A stretch of DNA of 64,000 nucleotides from Poronia punctata (lineage: Eukaryota > Ascomycota > Sordariomycetes > Xylariales > Xylariaceae), in the NCBI GenBank assembly GCA_022579005.1, contig MU401456.1:150607-214606 (forward strand). Direction: 5' to 3'. Below are positions 55,427-64,000 of the stretch, one piece after another; position 1 is the first letter of the stretch; each line of letters opens with the position of its first letter. The notes under the pieces were generated by a model. It did not search any database. It was not told the DNA's origin and worked only from the letters and a program-made list of their open reading frames with translations. The position numbers and the translations under genes are program-made.

Positions 55427-58400
55427 TTGATCGTCACCTTCCCCCCCCTTTTTTTACTTGCTTGCTTGCTTGCTTGCTTTGTTTGTTCATGGCGGGTTAG
55501 ATTCTAGATTGGAACTGCATGTAGAATAGCGGTGTCATTATACGGCCTGGTCAACTGGGCTTGTGTTATTAAGATATCAGAGATAAATCGCGTAGTCATA
55601 TTGAGTACCTTTAAGGACCTACTCTTTTACCTTGTCTAGTTAAATTAATTTTACGGCTTCTTATCGTTCTGCCCGCTTGACTTTCTTTCACTTGATGGCA
55701 CAGTCTAAGAAGTGACAAGCCATTCTGCCTTCCGAGTATCGCGATTTGTCTTCTGCTCGCGATACATACGCATTAGTCATGAGTACTAGTAGGAAAGGAA
55801 CAGACGATTCAAATGGTGAAGACAAGGAATAAAGTGAGTTTCAGGGTGGGTTAGAGAGGATAAAGGGGCGAGATAGACGTACCTACATTTGACACAGTCG
55901 AGATGATACATACCGTTTCAGGAGGTGAGTTCAACTAACTAATGGTGAGACATTCTCATCTTTTCTAATGAAAGCTGGCGTATCCGAAGCTGTCCACGAG
56001 TGAACAGTTAGATTTTAACTGGAATTTGGTATGGTTCGTCTCATGGTGCGATCAAGATGAGCAAATGTGGACGATCATACCTACTGGCCTTAAATATAGA
56101 AACCTTAGATACGCGTGGGCTTTCTTTCTTTCTCTTTTTTGTTTTTGGATCCCAGACAGGACACTATATGTAGAGACATGAATAACACGGTTATTTCATT
56201 TCTATCTTCCAGCTTCAAAAAGGGGATCGGGCATCGCGATTGACATCAAGATATGAACAGGGTTCTGGGGGTTTTCGCACTCGTGGGAGCTCCTCTGACT
56301 AGCTGATTCGGGAATTTTTCCTTTGGTAACCGTATTGGAAGAAGGACGGGTTGGTCACGAGAAGGATATTGAATGAAAATAGACTAGAAGCTGCCCGAGT
56401 GAGTATTTCTATATGAGCGGAGAGGCTTATTTTTTCCTCGTAACCCATGACAATCAGGTCTCAGTCTTCCATCCCCTGCATCAATTTACGCCAACCTCGT
56501 TGTATACATTCCGACTCAAAGTCCTTGTGTATCTAATCCCGTGGACTACATTCGTAAAAGCAGTGTTCGTGTACTTGCAAATAACATTAGGTTTCGCAAA
56601 GTAGACAGTGGTCTGGGACGGAAGCCTCTTCATCGAGAAGCTAGGTAGTTGGAGAGGGCATCTTATATCAGGATTTCCTCGAAACAGAATCTAGGTAGAT
56701 ATCTGAGCTTGAGCATGAATTTGACATGCTTGATTGTGTTTGTAGGTAGGTAAGTAAGCTCCGTCGTACTGTTATATGCTCGAGGCGCTAGAACTAAAAT
56801 ATCGCCACGGCCAAGGAGCTCATCAACATTGTTATCCACGCCGTCCTTTACAGAACATGCGTAAAGCTCTTCCTCTGTTCTATACACAATTTTGTACATA
56901 CAGCAACTGAGGCTCAGCCAAAAGGAGAAAGGAATGGCCAGCTTTTAGCGGGATGATGCAATATCTGACTCGAATACATTTTTACACTGCTTATCGTATT
57001 ATGTCTGGTATATATCATCTGCAGCAGCCGCAGTTTCCTCGCCGCTCAAGCTAATTATAAACCCGAGGGTAACACAGGGACTGGTCCTTTTCCTCGATCG
57101 GGGACGGGTTGTGGCAATGGGGTTTGGGGGCATCTGCGGTCATCGATTACCTACAGCATGTACCATGTAAGCCATGCATTCAAACACAGAACATGTTTAT
57201 AGCGGCATGGAACCGAAGGCGATCCGGCGTGGCTTGGAGAATCCAAGACAAAAACTTGACTGCAGTAACAAACTGCATACTTAATTACCTGCCTATAATG
57301 TGACCTAGTCATGTCACATGTGCATCGTAGTACGATGCCCTGTTTTCTAGTTGGATATTTCATTACGTCTATCAAAATCAAGTTTATGGGTTGAGAGCTA
57401 CCTAACCCCCAATCTCCAACAAAGGTTTCCGGTATATCTGAATTCTGGGGGGTATACGGATTTACTCGTTGGTTGTATCCTCCAAGCCGTGCCGCAAAGC
57501 CTGGGGAACCTCGGTGTTACGAGACTACCACGTTGCCGGGGCCGACGGCCTTCCGAATCGATCGACGGCCAGTGCCCAAGGGGTGATTATGAATTTATGG
57601 GCCGGGGTCGAACGGAGGCTGCCGGTTCAATGAACCTTGATTTTTGCTTTCCAGGACGTGCCTGAGAAAGGAGGGTCCAGTCGTTTGTGGGTGGGGATGA
57701 GAAGCAAAACGACTCGTCGACCTCGCTTGCTGGGGGGCAATCTGCCGGGTCTGCATAAAGTAGGTACTCGTACATGCGAGTAACGAACACTCGACTCGAG
57801 CCTGCCACCTGCGTGCGCGTACGCGTATCTCTCTGCCTACGAGCGTGCGAGTACAGAAAGTTGAGCTGAAGCCGTGTCATCTTACTGTATAATTAAAGGC
57901 GCTCCTCAGAAAGTGATAGAAGATCGTGGGGTCCAAATTGAGGGGTCCAGCGGCTTTCTCGTTCAACTCGGTTTGATCAAGGGTACTCTCCTGAAATCTT
58001 TTTCTTTTTTTCTTTTCTCGTTTCAGGCCAAGGCTGGGCGGTATACCTACTCTATTCTAGGAGGTCTACCTAACATTTTTCATCAGTGCGCATGCATAAA
58101 TATGGCAAGATTGGCCTCATCTCAAAGTGAACGAACTCCTGCCGTATTTACCGTCAAACGATGTTATAATTACAGACGGCCAGTAATATGAGACACTTGA
58201 CCTGAAGCGGTATGGGTGAGCTTGGAAATAGCTAGGCAGCGCCGCTATAGGTTTAGCTTTGGGATTCAGCCCTGAGGCAGGAATGATGAATCGCAAAAGT
58301 GAATTGAGCACATGCAACAATTTTACGGTAGGTATATCAACGTGTATGTACCTGCTGTCAGACGTAGGTACATGTGTGTACGGAGTACAGGTAAGCATTA

Positions 58401-60554
58401 TTAGTAACGGTGGGGGAATAAACCATAAAATATAAGATAACGTTACAAAATAAAAATAAAAATGTTGTTTCCTGAAGCCTGGGGAAACCGAATAGATAAA
58501 CGTGCATCATGATTTCCCGCAAAAGCAAAAAAAAAAAAAAAAGGTTGTGACCTTGATAGCGCGCGACTCGTGTGTTCAAAAAGAAGCATATCTAGTTGTT
58601 CTACAAGTAGGTACAACAGATACCCACGAGTATGTAGTAGGTATACTTGGATCTTTTAGTATTATTTGTAATATTGAGAGGCCGGCAGTTGTACGTTTAG
58701 AATGCTCCAACATTGTTCTATTCAAGTGTCAAGCTTTCATCTGATAAGTGTTTCAAAAGAAGATAGGTATTTGCTGATAAAACGAGTGAAAGGAATACCG
58801 AGTACATTTGATGCGTGATAAAAATCAAAAGACAAGAAAACCGCTTTGGATTGGCACAGGTAGATAGGAATCCTACACAGGCTAAATGCCTCCACTCGAA
58901 CAGGGTGATACACATGGCCGCCATTCCCACACCGACGGGCTGGGATTTGGCTTCCGGCTTCTTCCACCCGTGCATCTGTACAAGATCCATTGATTGGACT
59001 GTCAAAGTCGAGTCCCTTAAGGAGCCAATCAAATACCCGTTCCTTCCTGTCGAATCCCTGACCCACCTACCCTTTTCTTACAATTTCTTCGTGACGCGTG
59101 CCATTGAAGCCTTCCGGTTTGTTCTCGATAGTCTCAACACCATGGAGCCCGTCTTGGAGCTGACCGTCATATTTTCGACCATTGATCTTCCACCCTTCCC
59201 GCTCCATTCCCGAACGAGCCGGACAAAGCGGGCTTTTAACCAGTCCGCCTTTTGGTCTGTCCAACCACTTTATCTCCAGATGCTGACCGTCAATTCTCCT
59301 GTGTTTTTAGTCTCCGTGCTAAGCTAGTGGCTAGGTAGTTGATGGACTTGCTGGCAGTTCCAGTCACAGGAACTGTTACCGATTGGGTTGAATTGGCGGA
59401 ATTCCAACAGTGACGTGCAGGGAACGGTCAAGATTTATCCAGCTCACAAATGCATATCCTTCGGTCCTCCTCTTTTGAGCGGCCCTTGAAGACTGATGCG
59501 TCGTCCGGTTTGTCCCTCTAATTGCGGGATAACCACTACGTTCAATGTCTGGGCATCGGAATTGTCAGCCTGCTCTTTGTGGACATGGACGTAGATCCTG
59601 GTGCCTGAGTCACATCTTGGCCCTGTCCCCTGTGTCGATGGAACCATGCTTTTTGTAACGGCACTGGGGTTTGCTCAAAAGATGAGACGGGAGTATTGGG
59701 GTCCTCCTAAATACTAGGTTAGTCTAATGTACGAGTAGGTTTATGTAGAGTTCTGGACAAAAACCTCCTCGTTGTTACAGTACGTCCACTAATAATATGA
59801 TACCTTCTCGAACTGTTCCTTTTTGAGATGCTCTTGACCCACTGTTATGCCCACATCATATATTGCCCACTGGTCCCACTCTTCGTTTGGCAGGCAACGG
59901 CGAATGACAGGCAATCCACGTTGTAGTTTGAATGTGAACACCTTGCCGTACCTCATCAGGCCCCAGCAGGGGAAGACCGGCAGTGTACCGGTGGGAGGTA
60001 CCTGCTACAGGGTAGGCGGTCACCACGGGCTCCATTTGAAGATGCCCATCTCAAGAGCATCCCAATTTTGCATATGAGGTGCCGCAAGAAATATTATAGG
60101 CAACCCACCCACACGACTCACCGGTCACGATTCTTCTTTTTCTCTCTATTTTCCCTTTTACCTCTCCTCAAACCTTACCTAAAGGTACAGACTTTAATAA
60201 TATCGCGCGTTTGTTTGACGGCTCTACTGCTGTCAAATGAACCTGCACCGACCTCCATTACCTTTCCTCCACGTAAGTCAAGTCGTCATCGACTCACCTC
60301 GGTCGACCAGTTACCCGTATTGTGCCCTGCACCTCTTTGATCGATGTTTGCCATTGATTGCCACGAGTGCCACCAACGCAAATGGCGAAGATTATTCATC
60401 GTTACACTCCCAATCCACCTTCTAGCGACTTCTGTCACATTGCTAGACCGTTCCTTCCGTCCATCGCATCCAGAATGTTGTGATGAACTTTTTGTTGGCT
60501 AACAATTGTTGTTTTTCTGCCATTTAGTCCCCCTCCCCACCTGGTGTCCTCTAA
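55427..60554. other. 5.1 kb gene-poor region
   Basis: Long stretch between the thioesterase and the PPR gene. A (CTTG)5 repeat lies near 55457-55477 and an A17 run near 58528-58544. A 170-codon plus-strand ORF at 58815-59327 has no recognisable domain and low-complexity composition, so it is not called. The last 300 bp are pyrimidine-rich and include a possible 5' UTR acceptor (TTTAG at 60528), consistent with the PPR promoter and leader. Confidence 0.55.
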
Positions 60555-63500
60555 ATGCCCACTATCTACTCCTCCCTCTACCAGAACTTTATCCGGCAAG
60601 GGTTTGTCGCAAAATCGTTAACTCACGGCTACGCGCAATCCGTAGTAGCTGCGACTCACACCCATGTTCTAAACACACAGCACCGTCCTTCCTTTGCTCG
60701 GCGTCACAGCCAGCGGGTTGGACGGCTTTCTTCTCTTCAATTACAGAGCGCCTTCCACACCGGGACTGCGCTTCTCCACAATGAGCTTCGCAACGAGCGG
60801 CTCAATAGCCAGGGAAACCTAGATGCCTACTTTGAAAACCTCAAGAAGAAGCAGGAGCAGGATGACGGGGAAGCCGAGCGAGAGTGGATTCAGTTCCAGT
60901 TCCCGAAACCTATTGAGTGGAAGCCGAACGCTGAAGCTATTCTCGAAGGACCCGAGGCCGTCCTCCAGACGCCTGGCAATGGTGCCATTCAAGAAGGTGG
61001 CCTAGGCCATGCTCAGGATGCCGCAGTGCCGGTGGACGTCGAGGCCGCTTTGGCACACATTGACGCAGCGATTGAACAGGAAATAGAAGTTCGCGAGCTG
61101 CGCGAGGCTTTGGAAGAAAGCACGACGAATTCCTTACGAGCGTCGTCGCCTTCCGTCGGAAGCCTCGCCCAGACCCGAGCAGGGACCCCTGCTCTGGAGC
61201 GGACCCCGACTCCTTCTAGTATCGGCCGCAGCGCCACACCAGTCAACTCACAGTCGAAGAGCTACGCCGATCATCTCCACAAACTCAGCGAAGATGGGCG
61301 ATTTGCAGAGATCCCGGCTGTCTTCGAGGCCATGTTAGTGGCCGACATCCAGCCTATCGCGCCTGCTTACAACGCCCTGTTGGTGGCTGCGATTCAGATC
61401 ACTTCTCAGAAGCATGAGGTGGTCTCGAAGGCATTGGACGTCTATGCCGACATGATGCGACGTAGCGTCGTTCCAGATGCCGATACGTACAATATCCTAG
61501 TAGGCTTACTGGCGTCCCGGTGCCTGGAGGTCGATGCCATGAAGAAGTCGCTTGACGAGAGACGGGTTCGTTTTGGCGGTATGGATGAGCCTGGCAAGTT
61601 CATGTTTGCTTCGACCGAGCTGGAACACGCCATTTTGTCGGAGGATGACCGACTCGACCTCGCTATGAAGCTGTTCGAGTCGTCAGTTAGCACGCGTAGA
61701 GCTAACTATTCTTCGGAAACATACCATCAGCTAATATCAGCATGTGCAAGGTCTGGCCGTGTCGGAGAGATGTTGTACTTGTTTGAGCACATGGAGATGA
61801 CTGGGACTGTCCCGTTCGCCGCCACGTTCCCGTCGATGATCACTGCTTTTGCCAATACGGGCGATTTGGCCAGCGCTGTGGAATGCTACAATGAGTACAA
61901 GGAGCTTGCCATAGCTCACGATAGTGGCAAATACACGCTAAACGATCGGCTCGATGCGCAGGTCTATGCTTCTGTGATCAGCGCGTACGTTGTGAATGAC
62001 CGGATCGAGGGTGCGATGAAGTTCTATGAGAAGTTGATCACCTCGTACGGTGTCCGTGTTGACGACATCCAGGATGCAATCATCAGCGGTGGGTTTGTCA
62101 AGGGGTTCACAACGAGAGGCATCTACCAAGAGGCTCTACAATGGGCCAAGGGCATCGAACAACAGGCCCAGACGAGTGCCATGGCTGATATTGCCACCGC
62201 GGCGGCCGATGCTGGTGATCGCTTGACCGCTGTTGCCGCATTCTCCACCCTTCCCGCAACGTATACTGCTGTTGCGACGCCAGCCATGGCTTTGCTAGCT
62301 TTATGTGTCCGCGAAGGCGATGTCATGGGCGCTTCAAAGTATTGGAAAGTGCTTAGCGACCCGACGGTCGAAGCGGACACGTCTTTCATCGAACCTACCG
62401 CCATGTATGCAGTTGCTATGATCGGATCAGGCCAAGTTGCCGATGGCTTGAACGAAGCTGACGCTATGTTCCACCGAATCCGGAATTCAACCAAGGGAAA
62501 CAGTGCCGAAATTGCTGAGGAAGTAGAGGAAGGTATCGATTTCATCGCCAACTACATGTCCACTCGTGGCGTTACCGACCCACGTGTTGCCCCCTCACCT
62601 GTCACCTTCGTTGCTCCCCAGCAAACCTTCGGGGCGTCGATATTTTCACCCGTCGCCCCTCCCAGTGCAGAGGACAATTTCGACCCCTACGCCAACACCA
62701 CCGACTTCAAAGGATCGTCTATTATCTCAGACGAGCTGGAGGGTGCCCATGGTCGTAAAGGTCCTCGTCTGCAAGAGGCTCTCAATCGTTTCCGTAACAT
62801 GCGTCGGGCTGGTCGTCATCCTAGATACATCACTTATTCCAAGTTGATTTCCGCTGCCGCACGTGAGGGAAAGATGGACCTTTGCCGCGACATACTTGCC
62901 ACGGCGCGGACTGATGTTCCCCTCCTAACCCAGTATCCTGTTGTGCGATACGGGTGGTCATCCATCCTTGATGCCATGGTTGGCGCCTGTCTTACCCTCG
63001 GCGACCGTGCTGCTGCCGAACAGTTTCATGCTGAGCTTCTAGAGATGGGTTCTACTCCGTCAGCTAACACCTTCGGCCTCTATATCACGACGCTCAAGGA
63101 ATCCACCAAGACGTTTGATGAGGCTACGGAAGCCGTAAAAATCTTCCATCGTGCCAAGGCCGAGGGCGTTGAGCCGTCGTCTTTCCTCTACAACGCGCTC
63201 ATTGGCAAACTCGGAAAGGCCCGTCGTATTGACGACTGTCTGTTCTACTTTGGTGAGATGCGCACACTCGGCATCAAGCCTACCAGTGTCACGTATGGAA
63301 CTATAGTCAACGCACTCTGCCGAGTGAGTGACGAAAAGTTTGCCGAGGAGCTGTTTGATGAGATGGAGGCTATGCCCAACTACAAGGCCAGGCCTGCTCC
63401 GTATAACAGCATGATGCAGTTTTTCCTTACCACGAAACGCGACAAGGCCAAGGTTCTCGCTTACTACGAACGCATGAAGGCCAAGAGTATCGCGCCCACA

Positions 63501-64000
63501 GCACATACTTACAAGCTGTTGGTTGACACTCACGCCACTCTTGAGCCCGTCAACATGACAGCGGCCGAAGCGGTCTTGGATATGATCCGGGCTGCCGGCC
63601 AGCGCCCGGAGCCTGTGCACTACTCGTCTCTGATCCACGCTCGCGGCTGTGTGCTCCATGACATGGAGAGTGCGCGCAAGATCTTCGACTCGGTAATGAG
63701 CGACCCCACGATTCCCGCCAACGCCTGTCTTTTCCAAGCTCTTTTCGAGGCCATGGTAGCCAACCACCATGTTTCCGAGACGGAGCCCATCCTCGCTCAG
63801 ATGAAACAGCGCAGAGTTGAGATGACCCCGTACATCGCCAACACCCTCATCCATGGCTGGACGAATGTGAAGAACATTGCCAAAGCCGAGTCCATCTACC
63901 GGAGCGTTGCCTTCGAGAAGCGCGAGCCCAGCACGTACGAAGCTATGACTCGGGCATACCTCGCCGTGGAGGCACGTGACCAAGCCCAAGCCATCGTGTC
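60555..64000 (+). CDS. Mitochondrial pentatricopeptide repeat protein, Cya5-like (runs off right edge)
   Basis: Open from the ATG at 60555 to the window end: 1148 codons without a stop and without a visible intron. The first 60 residues are Arg/His/Ser-rich and acid-poor, fitting a mitochondrial targeting sequence. The rest is helical with many PPR units recognisable by pairs such as AYNALLVAAIQ, DTYNILVGLLASR, ETYHQLISACARSGRVGEMLYLFEHMEMTG, TFPSMITAFANTGDLASAVECY, FLYNALIGKLGKARRIDDCLFYFGEMRTLGIKP and TSVTYGTIVNALCR. Size and architecture resemble fungal Cya5, required for COX1 mRNA expression in Neurospora, but other large fungal PPR proteins are possible. Residues about 80-210 are an acidic and Ser/Thr-rich region. 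The C terminus lies outside the window. Confidence 0.88.
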   Translation, partial: MPTIYSSLYQNFIRQGFVAKSLTHGYAQSVVAATHTHVLNTQHRPSFARRHSQRVGRLSSLQLQSAFHTGTALLHNELRNERLNSQGNLDAYFENLKKKQEQDDGEAEREWIQFQFPKPIEWKPNAEAILEGPEAVLQTPGNGAIQEGGLGHAQDAAVPVDVEAALAHIDAAIEQEIEVRELREALEESTTNSLRASSPSVGSLAQTRAGTPALERTPTPSSIGRSATPVNSQSKSYADHLHKLSEDGRFAEIPAVFEAMLVADIQPIAPAYNALLVAAIQITSQKHEVVSKALDVYADMMRRSVVPDADTYNILVGLLASRCLEVDAMKKSLDERRVRFGGMDEPGKFMFASTELEHAILSEDDRLDLAMKLFESSVSTRRANYSSETYHQLISACARSGRVGEMLYLFEHMEMTGTVPFAATFPSMITAFANTGDLASAVECYNEYKELAIAHDSGKYTLNDRLDAQVYASVISAYVVNDRIEGAMKFYEKLITSYGVRVDDIQDAIISGGFVKGFTTRGIYQEALQWAKGIEQQAQTSAMADIATAAADAGDRLTAVAAFSTLPATYTAVATPAMALLALCVREGDVMGASKYWKVLSDPTVEADTSFIEPTAMYAVAMIGSGQVADGLNEADAMFHRIRNSTKGNSAEIAEEVEEGIDFIANYMSTRGVTDPRVAPSPVTFVAPQQTFGASIFSPVAPPSAEDNFDPYANTTDFKGSSIISDELEGAHGRKGPRLQEALNRFRNMRRAGRHPRYITYSKLISAAAREGKMDLCRDILATARTDVPLLTQYPVVRYGWSSILDAMVGACLTLGDRAAAEQFHAELLEMGSTPSANTFGLYITTLKESTKTFDEATEAVKIFHRAKAEGVEPSSFLYNALIGKLGKARRIDDCLFYFGEMRTLGIKPTSVTYGTIVNALCRVSDEKFAEELFDEMEAMPNYKARPAPYNSMMQFFLTTKRDKAKVLAYYERMKAKSIAPTAHTYKLLVDTHATLEPVNMTAAEAVLDMIRAAGQRPEPVHYSSLIHARGCVLHDMESARKIFDSVMSDPTIPANACLFQALFEAMVANHHVSETEPILAQMKQRRVEMTPYIANTLIHGWTNVKNIAKAESIYRSVAFEKREPSTYEAMTRAYLAVEARDQAQAIV

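Noticed and set aside
58815..59327. 170-codon plus-strand ORF
   Set aside because: No recognisable domain, no splice-connected neighbour, and a composition resembling translated non-coding sequence.

Overview
The window looks like the nuclear genome of a filamentous ascomycete, most likely a Sordariomycete. That placement is inferred from gene content and architecture, not from a phylogenetic marker. The evidence is many short spliceosomal introns (GTAAGT/GTATGT donors, CTAAC-like branch sites, NAG acceptors), fungal-only families (GT15 mannosyltransferase, PTH11/rhodopsin-like membrane protein, FLC/TRP-like channel, CBM1-bearing chitinase, fungal Ifi-6-16 protein), and ordinary housekeeping genes such as mitochondrial uS12, Pat1, Rpc37, RCC1 and a Cya5-like PPR protein. 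No prokaryotic operon, virus or CRISPR array is visible.

Layout from left to right. A poly-C tract opens the window and is probably a contig-end artefact. It is followed by the 3' part of an FLC/TRP-like gene (157-1815, +), an extended SDR reductase (3134-4210, +), a tiny four-exon unknown gene (4384-4926, -), a membrane-anchored aldo/keto reductase (5591-6692, +), a partly resolved unknown gene (6848-7179, -), and a secreted GH18 chitinase (7993-9178, -). Next come a DUF1308/C7orf25-like gene (11082-12808, +), an eight-exon LtrA-family membrane protein (13174-15725, -), a mitochondrial acyl-CoA dehydrogenase (18248-19728, -) divergent from mitochondrial ribosomal protein uS12 (20254-21216, +), and a KRE2-type mannosyltransferase (21606-23236, -).

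After a 5.3 kb gene-poor stretch come Pat1 (28526-31075, +), RNA polymerase III subunit Rpc37/RPC5 (32076-33365, -), a second GH18 chitinase with a C-terminal CBM1 (34515-36072, -), a 500-bp hAT-like MITE (37227-37726) and a secreted Ifi-6-16-family protein (38851-39674, +). Then follow RCC1 (41216-43029, +), a cysteine-rich secreted protein (45087-45801, +), a PTH11/rhodopsin-like receptor (46912-48349, -), an intron-containing tRNA-Lys(UUU) (49168-49263, +), an MFS transporter with an apparent one-base frame break at its first splice junction (51191-53296, +), and a TesB-like acyl-CoA thioesterase (54071-55426, +). A second gene-poor stretch of 5.1 kb precedes a large PPR gene that runs off the right edge (60555-64000, +).

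The genes do not form a pathway. The mix of general metabolism, RNA metabolism and cell-wall or secreted functions is typical of an ordinary euchromatic fungal region. The most unusual items are the complete MITE with perfect 8-bp target duplication, the fungal Ifi-6-16 homologue, the two genes hidden in short exons, the MFS frame break, and a 7-nt microexon needed to keep the CBM1 chitinase in frame. All exon boundaries were derived by hand from splice consensus and frame continuity and have not been checked against transcripts.
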